Assembly (NCBI GenBank): GCA_938041325.1
Contig: CALIAG010000010.1
Location: 1-43,695, forward strand
DNA: 43,695 bases
Direction of reading: 5' to 3'
Source of the DNA: an uncultured Saprospiraceae bacterium
GTDB lineage: Bacteria; Bacteroidota; Bacteroidia; Chitinophagales; Saprospiraceae
A program made the translations under genes and the position numbers. The notes under the pieces are model-generated. The model ran no database searches, was not told the origin of the DNA, and saw nothing but the letters and a program-made list of their open reading frames with translations. This document shows, piece by piece, positions 16,322 to 24,299 of the stretch; position 1 is the stretch's first letter, and the number at the start of each line of letters is the position of its first letter.

Positions 16322-17152
16322 ATGAAAAAGTATTTCTTTGTAATGCTATCCGTTTTATTTTTATTCAGTGCATGTAATAATGAAAAGACTTCTGAAGAAG
16401 AATTAGATGAAGTTCAAAATCAAGAAATTGTAGAAACTTCTCAGGACGCTGCTTTGTCTCAAAATTTATTGGAAGCTGCGGCTGAAGAAGCCGATTACCA
16501 AATTGAATATAGAAGTGGAGGAAATCCTCCGGATGAATGCCCAATTATTACCAGAACTGGGCCTTGGAATTCTTATCCGAATACAGTCACCATTGATTGG
16601 GGAACAGAAGGCTGCGAAGGAGCTCGGGGCAACATTCTAAAAGGCAAAATTATAGTCGAGATTACTGGCCCAATAAACGAGGAGGGTTCTACGCGAACTA
16701 AGACTACTGAGGATTTTTCTATCAATGATGTACAAATTGAGGGAACAAGAGTGAAAACCAATACTGGAACCAACTCTTTGGGTAACCACTCGTTTAGCAG
16801 AATCGTAAATGTTGATTTTACTTTTCCAAATGGCGATAATGCTCACTGGGAAGCCGAGCATTTTCTGGTACAAACAGAAGGAGGAGGAACTCCGACGATG
16901 CTCGATAACGCGTTTGAAATCACAGGAAGCTCGAGCGGAATCAATCGACATGGAAGTACCTATGTTTCTGAAATCATAGTGCCTTTGGTCAAACGCAAAG
17001 ATTGTGGTTGGGTGGAATCTGGTACTAGAACAATTGTAAGAAATGACAATTCTGCTTTGTTCGATTATGGAGATGGTTCTTGCAATCGGATCGCGGAACT
17101 GACTTTACCGAATGGGCAGACTAGAAATATTGTTTTACAGAGATGGTGGTAA
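16322..17152 (+). CDS. Uncharacterised lipoprotein
   Basis: Not a family I can name. The 276 residues open with a lipoprotein signal (MKKYFFVMLSVLFLFSAC; lipidated Cys18) followed by an acidic Glu/Asn-rich tether to about residue 60. The rest is predicted all-beta, with a motif-like stretch CPIITRTGPWNSYPNTVTID and four cysteines in pairs (CPI, GCEG, DCGW, SCNR) that could form disulfides. It ends in QRWW. It is divergent from pyrR, about 200 bases away, and converges on glnS with a shared terminator. Proteins of this look are common surface or periplasmic lipoproteins in Bacteroidota; no enzymatic motif is seen. Confidence 0.72.
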   Translation: MKKYFFVMLSVLFLFSACNNEKTSEEELDEVQNQEIVETSQDAALSQNLLEAAAEEADYQIEYRSGGNPPDECPIITRTGPWNSYPNTVTIDWGTEGCEGARGNILKGKIIVEITGPINEEGSTRTKTTEDFSINDVQIEGTRVKTNTGTNSLGNHSFSRIVNVDFTFPNGDNAHWEAEHFLVQTEGGGTPTMLDNAFEITGSSSGINRHGSTYVSEIIVPLVKRKDCGWVESGTRTIVRNDNSALFDYGDGSCNRIAELTLPNGQTRNIVLQRWW

Positions 17153-17168
17153 AGAGTTTGTTCAAAGT

Positions 17169-17204
17169 AAAAAGGAGATGCTTCTTGCGAAGCATCTCCT
17201 TTTT
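17169..17204. terminator. Bidirectional terminator between the lipoprotein gene and glnS
   Basis: A perfect 16-bp stem, AAAAAGGAGATGCTTC (17169-17184) and its complement (17189-17204), with a TTGC tetraloop and T/A tracts on both sides, between two convergent genes. Confidence 0.9.
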
Positions 17205-17222
17205 TATTCAACATTGGATTAT

Positions 17223-18881
17223 TTATTTTTTCCAAGAAGATTTCAAATTCATTGTGTGATTAAAAATTAATTTATCAGGGGTTGAATCTATATCCAAACA
17301 GAAATAACCTTTTCGCATAAACTGAAATCGATCACCAATCTTTGCATTTTTCAAACTAGGTTCTACTAATGCTGTGGTATTAATTTCTAAAGATTCCTTG
17401 TTGAAGAATTCCATAAAATCTTTGTCTTCATGACTTAATGGAGTTTCATCTGTAAACAATCGACCATAATTGCGAACTTCAACGGGAACTGCATGTGCTG
17501 CAGAGACCCAATGCAAAACGCCTTTTGCTTTCACACCAGAAGTATCTGATCCTGATCGACTATCCGGATAGTACGAACATTTTAATTCTACAATTTCTCC
17601 ATTGTCGTCTTTTACCACTTCATTACAAGTGATGATAAATCCATTCTTCAATCGAACTGTTCTATCTGGTCCTAAACGGAAAAACTTTTTTGGAGGATCT
17701 TCCATAAAATCTTCTCTCTCGATAAAAAGGGTTTTTGAAAAAGGAATTATTCTAGTCCCCATTGATTCATCACCAGGATTATTAACCGCTTCCATTTCTT
17801 CCACCTTATCATCTGGAAAATTGGTAATGGTCACTTTAAGCGGATTCAAAACGCCCATGACACGTGCTGTTATTTGATTCAGCTCATCTCGAACACAGGA
17901 TTCCAATAATTCTATCTCAATGAGGTTGTCTCTTTTTGCAACACCAACTTTATCACAGAAAGTTCTTAGTGCAGCAGCTGGATAACCTCTTCTTCTCATT
18001 CCTGCTATTGTTGGCATTCGTGGATCATCCCAACCTGTAACAAGATTGTTTTCTACCAACTTCAATAATTTACGTTTTGAAGTAATCATGAATGCAACAT
18101 TCATCCTTGCGAATTCTATTTGACGCGAAGGAAAAATTTCAAGATTTTCAATGAACCAATTGTATAAAGGTCGGTGATGAATAAACTCTAATGAACACAA
18201 AGAGTACGTTATCCCTTCAACAGAATCTGATTGTCCGTGAGCAAAATCGTACATTGGATAGATGCACCAATCATCGCCAGTTCTATGGTGTGTTTCATGC
18301 TTGATTCTATAAATGAGCGGATCTCGCATAAGCATATTGCTATGCTTCATATCAATCTTTGCACGAAGGACTTTGGCACCATCTGGGAAATCGCCGTTTT
18401 TCATTTTTTCAAATAAATCGAGATTCTCTTCAATTGATCTTGATCTAAATGGAGAATCTTCTCCTGGCTTTGTTGGAGTCCCTTTAAGTTCTGCGATTTC
18501 TTCTGCTGTTGAATCATCAACATAAGCCAAGCCTTTCTTTATAAGTGTAACCGCAAATTCGTAAAGTTGTCCAAAATAGTCTGATGCAAAATATTCTCGG
18601 TCATCCCAATCGAAACCCAACCACTTTATATCCTTTTTTATATTTTCGACAAACTCCGTATCCTCCGTTGTAGGATTGGTGTCATCAAAGCGTAGATTGG
18701 TTTTGCCACCATACTTTTTAGCCAGTTCAAAATTGATACAGATTGCCTTAGTATGTCCAATGTGTAAATAACCATTGGGTTCAGGAGGAAATCTCGTTAA
18801 GACCACTCCATTATTCTTATTGTTCTTGATATCCTCTTCAACAATTGTCTCAATAAAATTTAATGATTCTACCTTTTCCAT
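17223..18881 (-). CDS. glnS: Glutaminyl-tRNA synthetase
   Basis: Charges tRNA-Gln with glutamine. The 552 residues match the bacterial GlnRS length. The class I motif HIGH is at 40-43 after FPPEPNGYL, and the C-terminal anticodon-binding beta-barrels span about 340-552. The second class I signature, usually MSKRK in this enzyme, reads ITSKRK here (266-271): the Ser-Lys-Arg-Lys core is kept and the Met is Thr. Typical neighbours GWDDPRMPT and RRRGYPA follow. It lies 117 bases after argS on the same strand and ends at a shared terminator. Presence of GlnRS means this organism need not make Gln-tRNA only by the amidotransferase route. Confidence 0.97.
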   Translation of the reverse strand: MEKVESLNFIETIVEEDIKNNKNNGVVLTRFPPEPNGYLHIGHTKAICINFELAKKYGGKTNLRFDDTNPTTEDTEFVENIKKDIKWLGFDWDDREYFASDYFGQLYEFAVTLIKKGLAYVDDSTAEEIAELKGTPTKPGEDSPFRSRSIEENLDLFEKMKNGDFPDGAKVLRAKIDMKHSNMLMRDPLIYRIKHETHHRTGDDWCIYPMYDFAHGQSDSVEGITYSLCSLEFIHHRPLYNWFIENLEIFPSRQIEFARMNVAFMITSKRKLLKLVENNLVTGWDDPRMPTIAGMRRRGYPAAALRTFCDKVGVAKRDNLIEIELLESCVRDELNQITARVMGVLNPLKVTITNFPDDKVEEMEAVNNPGDESMGTRIIPFSKTLFIEREDFMEDPPKKFFRLGPDRTVRLKNGFIITCNEVVKDDNGEIVELKCSYYPDSRSGSDTSGVKAKGVLHWVSAAHAVPVEVRNYGRLFTDETPLSHEDKDFMEFFNKESLEINTTALVEPSLKNAKIGDRFQFMRKGYFCLDIDSTPDKLIFNHTMNLKSSWKK

Positions 18882-18998
18882 TGATTTATTACTTTTTAGC
18901 TCTCTTGTTTAGAAACATTCGATTACTTGATCTGTAAACCTTAAAAACTTCTCAAAAGTTTCATTGGCTAACAGGCGTTTAAAATTTTAGCTCTCAAC

Positions 18999-20753
18999 TT
19001 ACATTCTTTCTGGCATTTCTATGCCCAGCAAGCCCATTCCTGTATTTAGTACGTGTCCTACAGATTCGCTTAATTTCAATCTAAAATTTCGAGTATTTTC
19101 TTCGACTTTTAAAATTTGATGTTCATGATAAAACTTATGATATGCTTTTCCTAAATCGTAACAAAAGTTAGCAATCATTGAAGGATCGTATGACTTGGCA
19201 GAATGTTGAATCAAGTCTGGAAAAGTATAAATCATGGTGATCAATTCTTTTTCCTCTGGTTTCAAATCTTTATATGAAGTATCTCCAGCCCAATCCATTT
19301 CGGCAGCTTTTCTCAGAACTGATTTTACTCGAACATAGGCATTTTGTATGTAAGGCCCTGTGTGTCCTTGCATATCAACCGATTCCTTCGGATTAAAAAC
19401 CATTCGCTTTTTAGGATTGACTTTCATTATAAAAAACTTCAAGGCTGCCAATCCAATCTTGCGCAATATTTCGTCTTGTTGATCTTGCTCAAGCTCTCCG
19501 ATTGAACCTCTTTCTTTTGCACCATTATGCGCTTCTTGAATGACCTCAGCGATTAAGTCATCTGCATCTACAACGGTCCCCTCACGTGATTTCATTTTTC
19601 CGGATGGTAAATCAACCATTCCGTAAGACAAGTGGTACATTCCTTCTGAGTATGGAACACCCAATCTTTTCATGATTTCGAACAAAACTTTAAAATGATA
19701 ATTTTGCTCATCGCCTACTACATAAACCATTTTCTCGGAGCCCAAATCTTCGTAGCGTTTTTGAGCGGTACCAATATCTTGTGTCATATAGACGGAGGTT
19801 CCATCGCTTCGCTGCACTAGCTTATGATCCAGTTTTGCATCTTCTAAATCTATCCAAACAGAACCATCTTCTTTTTTGTAAAAGATTCCATCTTTCAATC
19901 CTTGATCTATATAGGTCTTCCCTAACAAGTAGGTTTGTGATTCGTAATATAATGTATCGAAAGTAACTCCAAGGTCTTCGTAAGTTTGATCAAATCCTGA
20001 ATAAACCCAGCTATTCATGGTTTCCCATAATTTGCGAGTCTCTGGGTCATTCGCTTCCCATTTTTGAAGTAGGCTTCTTGCTTCTGTAAGAATAGGTGCT
20101 TCTTCCCCTTCTTTTAACCCAGCCTTTTGCTCCTTTTCTATTTGATTGTACTTCACGTAATACTTGCCGACAAAGTGATCTCCTTTTATATCATGATCAG
20201 CAGGTGTCTCACCGTTGCCAGTGTGAAGCCAAGCAACCATACTTTTACAGATATGTATTCCTCGATCATTTATGACTTGAGTTTTAACTACATCATAACC
20301 CGCTGCACTGTAAATCTCGCTGCAAGCCCAACCGAGTAAAATATTCCGAATATGGCCGAGGTGAAGTGGTTTATTGGTATTTGGTGAAGAAAACTCTACC
20401 ATTACTTTTTTACCATTAGATTCAGCTCTACCGAATTTATCATTTTGGTGGATTTCTTTTACAAAATCTATCCAAATTTGTGGGTCAATTGATAGGTTTA
20501 AAAAGCCTTTGACAACATTGAAGTCTACTATTTCTTCTAAATTTTCTTTGAGAAAATTTCCTAGCTCTTCCCCTATTACTTCAGGTTTCTTTTTAGCAGC
20601 TTTTGTAAACGGGAAAACCACGACGGTATATTCCCCCTCAAAATCTTTTCTCGTAGCAGCCAAATTTACTTTATCTACCTCAAACTCCAATTCATAAAGT
20701 GAATTAACCCCTTTACAAACTCCCTTCTTAATAATATCCTGTAAATCTTTCAT
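18999..20753 (-). CDS. argS: Arginyl-tRNA synthetase
   Basis: Charges tRNA-Arg with arginine. In 584 residues it holds the N-terminal Add1 tRNA-binding domain (about 1-105), the class I HIGH-type motif HLGH (131-134, in SSPNTNKPLHLGH) and the KMSKS-type KMKSREGT (386-393). A C-terminal helical anticodon domain with the usual ending MPERM completes it. Length is normal for the family. It has its own strong promoter 25 bases upstream (20778-20808) and may read through into glnS. Confidence 0.97.
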   Translation of the reverse strand: MKDLQDIIKKGVCKGVNSLYELEFEVDKVNLAATRKDFEGEYTVVVFPFTKAAKKKPEVIGEELGNFLKENLEEIVDFNVVKGFLNLSIDPQIWIDFVKEIHQNDKFGRAESNGKKVMVEFSSPNTNKPLHLGHIRNILLGWACSEIYSAAGYDVVKTQVINDRGIHICKSMVAWLHTGNGETPADHDIKGDHFVGKYYVKYNQIEKEQKAGLKEGEEAPILTEARSLLQKWEANDPETRKLWETMNSWVYSGFDQTYEDLGVTFDTLYYESQTYLLGKTYIDQGLKDGIFYKKEDGSVWIDLEDAKLDHKLVQRSDGTSVYMTQDIGTAQKRYEDLGSEKMVYVVGDEQNYHFKVLFEIMKRLGVPYSEGMYHLSYGMVDLPSGKMKSREGTVVDADDLIAEVIQEAHNGAKERGSIGELEQDQQDEILRKIGLAALKFFIMKVNPKKRMVFNPKESVDMQGHTGPYIQNAYVRVKSVLRKAAEMDWAGDTSYKDLKPEEKELITMIYTFPDLIQHSAKSYDPSMIANFCYDLGKAYHKFYHEHQILKVEENTRNFRLKLSESVGHVLNTGMGLLGIEMPERM

Positions 20754-20777
20754 TTATATCGCTTGAATTTTAGTCGG

Positions 20778-20808
20778 CAAAGGTAAAATACCCTTTTGGG
20801 TTTCCAAA
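20778..20808 (-). promoter_or_regulatory. argS promoter
   Basis: Minus-strand TTTG (20808-20805), a 19-base spacer and TACCTTTG (20785-20778) match the Bacteroidota -33/-7 consensus exactly. The predicted start, near 20773, gives a leader of about 20 bases. Confidence 0.75.
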
Positions 20809-20915
20809 AATAAGGAGGCTAAACCTTTTTCGTCTGCTGTAAATTGTTTTATAATATGGGAAAACCTCTTAATTGATGAGGTGTTTACTGTCTAGTTGAC
20901 AGATTTTCATCACTC

Positions 20916-21350
20916 TTAAGCTCTTTTGACGCAGCGCTTGAGGTAAATTTTGCCAGGCACACAGTCACTAAAGGTCGTATGTCCCCTCCAAGTACCATTT
21001 AATTCTATGGATTGCGCCTTCCTCTGAACAACTAATTGGTACTTTTTAAAACACCATTCTGCTCCAGGAATATCGACAAATTGAATTTTTTCAATATCGA
21101 TAAAGGTCAAAAACAGGCCAGATTTAATGTCACCTTGAATTTTAAACTCTGCATAGGTATCTCCATCAAAAACGAAAGATTTGCCCTCAATAATTTCGCC
21201 TTTCAAATTGAGTTTAAGATAAATCTCATATTCTGTAATGCCGGAGAAATCCTCTTGCGTAATATGTCCTTCCCATTCTCCAGAAAGAAAATGCGGTGGT
21301 TGTTCTGTTCCAAGCAAAACGAATGTTAATATGAAGAATATCCAATTCAA
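20916..21350 (-). CDS. Small secreted protein of unknown function
   Basis: Not recognised. The 144 residues start at TTG (21350), the only start codon after the preceding stop. They open with a hydrophobic signal-like segment (NWIFFILTFVLLG) and continue as a predicted beta-sheet domain beginning FLSGEWEGHI and closing with a similar LNGTWRGHTT. The repeated G-W-G-H pattern suggests a small lipocalin-like barrel or a two-fold repeat. Two or three cysteines lie in the C-terminal half. It is 56 bases after the rsmD-like gene on the same strand and is probably the last gene of that group. Confidence 0.6.
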   Translation of the reverse strand: MNWIFFILTFVLLGTEQPPHFLSGEWEGHITQEDFSGITEYEIYLKLNLKGEIIEGKSFVFDGDTYAEFKIQGDIKSGLFLTFIDIEKIQFVDIPGAEWCFKKYQLVVQRKAQSIELNGTWRGHTTFSDCVPGKIYLKRCVKRA

Positions 21351-21406
21351 AAAGAGTATCTATTTATACAAAAAGAGAATACTTAAAGATAACAGAAAAG
21401 TAAGGC

Positions 21407-21949
21407 TTATTGGTTCACAAAAATCGAGAAAATGGTTTTGCCATAATTTCTTTCATTTCTGTAATTAGGGTGAGATTTATAATTGTGATTGGGATTGTGT
21501 TCCATGACAAACCAACCCTCTTCTTTTAGCAACTTGTGCTTAAAAATCAAATCAGGGATAGTATCCATTGTTTTCAAGGCGTAGGGAGGTCCAGCAAAAA
21601 TGTAATCGTATGATGCGCCAGTAGATTTAATAAATTTGAAAACATCTGATTTTCGGATGGAGATTTTCTCTTCGATGTTTAATTCCTTTGCTGTTTTTTT
21701 CACGAAGGCAATACATCCTCCAAACTTATCTACATAAGTTACATCATTGCATCCTCGGCTAATAAATTCATAACCATGATTACCGGTTCCACCAAACAAG
21801 TCCAAGACTTTAAGGTCCTCTATGTCAAAGTTATTTTGAATGATATTAAAAAGACCTTCTTTGGCAAAATCAGTTGTAGGTCTGGTAGGCCAATTTTTTG
21901 CTGGCGGATAAAACTTACGTCCTTTGAACTCCCCTCCAATTATTCGCAT
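21407..21949 (-). CDS. rsmD: RsmD-like 16S rRNA guanine-N2 methyltransferase with altered catalytic motif
   Basis: SAM-dependent methyltransferase of the RsmD family, which in E. coli methylates G966 of 16S rRNA. The 180 residues start MRIIGGEFKGRK and contain TRPTTDFAKEGLFN (22-35), the SAM motif LDLFGGTG (49-56) and VDK (about 73-75). The catalytic motif IV, normally (N/D)PPY, reads GPPY at 120-123 (codon GGA where GAT would give Asp). Everything around it is well kept. Its ATG overlaps the end of the DUF3822 gene by 10 bases, the usual Bacteroidota arrangement. Either activity is altered or lost, or the Gly is tolerated; a sequencing error is also possible. Confidence 0.87.
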   Translation of the reverse strand: MRIIGGEFKGRKFYPPAKNWPTRPTTDFAKEGLFNIIQNNFDIEDLKVLDLFGGTGNHGYEFISRGCNDVTYVDKFGGCIAFVKKTAKELNIEEKISIRKSDVFKFIKSTGASYDYIFAGPPYALKTMDTIPDLIFKHKLLKEEGWFVMEHNPNHNYKSHPNYRNERNYGKTIFSIFVNQ

Positions 21950-22794
21950 AGACTGAGACTAAATGTGTCAAAATAGAAATGCTTTTCAAAGGCTTCTGCT
22001 TTATCACTAAAAAAATATTTGGCGGGAGCATCTAAAAAATTAATATTTCTGATGTATCGATACAGCATTTTATAGATTTCAGAATCTCTCAAAACAAGTC
22101 CAGAAAGGTTGAGAGGAATGGTCTCTGGATCCAATTTCAATTGATTGTAAATCAGCATAATAAAGTAAATAAAATCCGTTGAGGTTTGGTATTCAAAAGA
22201 ATTGGTCAAAAGAAGTTTTTCTTTGTCAAAAACCATTATTTCAAAGACACCTTTTTTCACGTTGGCAAAAAACTGTGTTTGTGATTTCGTTTTGGCGATG
22301 TCTTGATAAGCTTGAATCAATGCACTAGAAGCATGAATGATTTTTGCTTTTGGGTATAGTTTTGAAAGAAAGTTATTTACACTATACTTCACAGCATAAA
22401 CATTTTTAGCTTCAATCGTACTTATATCATTATTGAAAACTGCATCTCCTTCAGCAAGAGCGACTTGATTGGATAAGTAAAGTACTTTTTGAGATTCGTC
22501 GTAGAGTTTGTCAGGAACGAGAACTGATTTGTGGTTGGCTAAACCAATATTTATCTTTTGATAATCCAAACCTAAGCACTCGTCCTCTTCTATAATTTTT
22601 TGGATTTTTTCTTGTTGCTTGTTAGCAAGCAAATCCAAATCAAACGCGTAAGATTTTAGGACAAGAAGCTGTAGGGCATTATTGCTTATTAAAAAAGTTA
22701 ACCTATCCATCCCTATAAGGATGGATAGGTTATATGTAGGTGATAAGTTTGTGTTAAAGGACTCTTCTGCGAAGAAGAAGGTTATCTTTCCCAA
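21940..22794 (-). CDS. DUF3822 family protein
   Basis: Bacteroidota-specific protein of unknown biochemical function, usually encoded just before rsmD, as here. The 284 residues begin at TTG (22794), which overlaps the preceding gene by 13 bases; the next Met is at residue 29, past conserved sequence, so the TTG start is favoured. The opening YNLSILIGMDRLTFLI and the ASSALIQAY segment fit the family, whose fold resembles the ribonuclease-H/actin-like ATPase group (known of the family, not proved here). A perfect 34-base inverted repeat lies inside the first hundred bases of the gene. Confidence 0.82.
   Translation of the reverse strand: MGKITFFFAEESFNTNLSPTYNLSILIGMDRLTFLISNNALQLLVLKSYAFDLDLLANKQQEKIQKIIEEDECLGLDYQKINIGLANHKSVLVPDKLYDESQKVLYLSNQVALAEGDAVFNNDISTIEAKNVYAVKYSVNNFLSKLYPKAKIIHASSALIQAYQDIAKTKSQTQFFANVKKGVFEIMVFDKEKLLLTNSFEYQTSTDFIYFIMLIYNQLKLDPETIPLNLSGLVLRDSEIYKMLYRYIRNINFLDAPAKYFFSDKAEAFEKHFYFDTFSLSLCE
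22699..22732 (-). repeat. Perfect 14-bp inverted repeat inside the DUF3822 gene
   Basis: TAACCTATCCATCC, six bases (CTATAA), then the exact reverse complement. It covers codons about 22-32 of DUF3822 without breaking the frame. No other copy was noticed in the window. Confidence 0.8.
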
Positions 22795-23366
22795 TTTCCT
22801 GATGTGTTAGGAGCTAAACGGTCTCCAAATTTTATAGTAGACCCTGGCTTGTAGGAGTTATCATATCTGGCATACTTAGTATCTCCATACTTACCCATAT
22901 AATTTTTGCGAATTGTTCCAACTTCAACAACTGGTACCAATGTTTTTTGATAAGTAAGCGTATCTGCCCATATATCGAATTCAGTCCCAGCTGAATAAGG
23001 CACATATCTTAAGGAATCTAATTTAATTCCCATTTCTTCTACACTTGTCATAGCTGATTCGTAGGTCGTATCATATCGAATTGCCGAAATGTTATCAGGA
23101 TCATCTGGATCACCAAAAACAGAAATCTTCGTTAATTTACCATTTTTCAATACATCATTTAGGGTATCAAAGGTGTGAGCGAACTCGCCGGTAATGTTAC
23201 GATACAACTCTTGTGCTTGTCTGACTTTAATAAGTCGATCAATCACAGCATTTTCTCTTTTCTCTTTTTCCGCTTTAAAAGCGATAGGTTCAGCAATGCT
23301 ACCGATTAAAACCCAAATTAATAAGGCAACGATTGCAATAAGAACGAGGTTGATTACTAATCTCAT
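22782..23366 (-). CDS. Membrane-anchored protein of unknown function, pseudopilin-like layout
   Basis: Not a family I can name. The 194 residues have one N-terminal membrane helix (about 4-26), then a charged helix (FKAEKEKRENAVIDRLIKVRQAQ, in its pattern only) and the segment YRNITGEFAHTFDTL. A mixed beta domain follows and it ends in GNWER. A short hydrophobic N-terminus followed by a long amphipathic helix with AVIDRLIKVRQAQ is how type II secretion pseudopilins are laid out, but no prepilin cleavage motif (G before F, E at +5) is visible. It heads the overlapping group with DUF3822 and the rsmD-like gene, so it is probably co-expressed with them. Confidence 0.65.
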   Translation of the reverse strand: MRLVINLVLIAIVALLIWVLIGSIAEPIAFKAEKEKRENAVIDRLIKVRQAQELYRNITGEFAHTFDTLNDVLKNGKLTKISVFGDPDDPDNISAIRYDTTYESAMTSVEEMGIKLDSLRYVPYSAGTEFDIWADTLTYQKTLVPVVEVGTIRKNYMGKYGDTKYARYDNSYKPGSTIKFGDRLAPNTSGNWER

Positions 23367-23677
23367 AGAAGTAATTTTTCATTTGTTTCAACGCAATTAT
23401 ACGCTTTTTAACTAAAAATCTATAGGAGAATTTGCCAAAAATTTTGAAACGTACATCAAATTCAATTTTTGACCGAACTTATCTCCATTTTTAAGCTAAA
23501 ATTCGTGAAATATGGTTGTAAAATAGATTTTTATGAATTACAAAGTTTCTAAATAAATTCAATCTCTTGAATATTATGGTCGAAACTTGAGACAAGATAC
23601 GGGAATTCAAAATTTGCAGAATAGCTCATTTAAATAGGTTGATGCTAATTTGATCAGTTTTGGCGTATCCTTCCTTA
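23367..23677. other. 311-base spacer between the bactofilin gene and the DUF3822 group
   Basis: AT-rich, with no gene. On the minus strand a TATAATTG (23394-23401, 7 of 8 to the -7 consensus) lies 28 bases before the start of the membrane-anchored protein gene; no -33 element accompanies it. Nothing else stands out. Confidence 0.4.
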
Positions 23678-24076
23678 TTATTTCTTAGTAAAATGGCGTT
23701 CTCCTATCAGACATTCTCCATCATAAGATGCACCTTCATCTACGATTAGTTTTTTTGCTTTGATTTTACCAGAAACATAGGCCGTTTCGTTGAGATGGAG
23801 CCTGCCATTGACGACTAATTCTCCTTCGATTTTGCCTTCGATAAATGCTTCTGTGCAAAATACATTGCCAACAACTTTCCCGGTGCTGCCCATGACCAAC
23901 TTATTTTTGCATTCAACTTCTCCATTGACCATACCATCAATTCTTAAATCCTCGATGGATATTAATTTGCCTTCTACATTTGTTCCTTGCGCAACAATAC
24001 ATGAAGCCGCTGGTGCTGATGAAACAGCTGGCTCTCCTAAAGGATTTTCTACTGTTTTAGATTTAGTTCCAAACAT
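23678..24076 (-). CDS. Bactofilin
   Basis: Polymer-forming cytoskeletal protein. The 132 residues have a short disordered N-terminus (1 to about 28), a right-handed beta-helix core of repeats of about 17 residues with alternating Gly and hydrophobic positions (about 29-120, such as GKLISIEDLRIDGMVNGEV and GKIEGELVVNGRLHL), and a short tail. Bactofilins form filaments without nucleotide at the membrane and help shape cells or place peptidoglycan enzymes. Many bactofilin genes sit beside an M23 peptidase gene; none is seen here, so its partner is elsewhere. It is divergent from tsaD. Confidence 0.93.
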   Translation of the reverse strand: MFGTKSKTVENPLGEPAVSSAPAASCIVAQGTNVEGKLISIEDLRIDGMVNGEVECKNKLVMGSTGKVVGNVFCTEAFIEGKIEGELVVNGRLHLNETAYVSGKIKAKKLIVDEGASYDGECLIGERHFTKK

Positions 24077-24299
24077 TGTGTTTAACTAGTTTATTCAGGT
24101 TTGAAGCCTGCGATTAATAAATTGCCGGTAGATTGTGCTAGTTTTGAAACATAGTATGCTGGAGGAGACGGCAAAGATGAGAATTTAGGCCGTCACCCAA
24201 AGATACTCCTTTTGGTGTTTTTTGTGTAAGGAATCTTTAATATTTTTTAATAAATTCGCCATTTTTGAAATACTTCGTTTATCGATTTTAATTCTTTCA

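Noticed and set aside
21348-21377. CAAAAAGAG repeated 21 bases apart before the small secreted protein gene
   Set aside because: Same spacing as LytTR sites but low-complexity sequence unlike the repeats at 32711-32765; it overlaps the start codon and is probably chance.
24222-24299. Longer N-terminus of TsaD
   Set aside because: The added 26 residues are unlike the family, which begins at the IESSCDDT strand.
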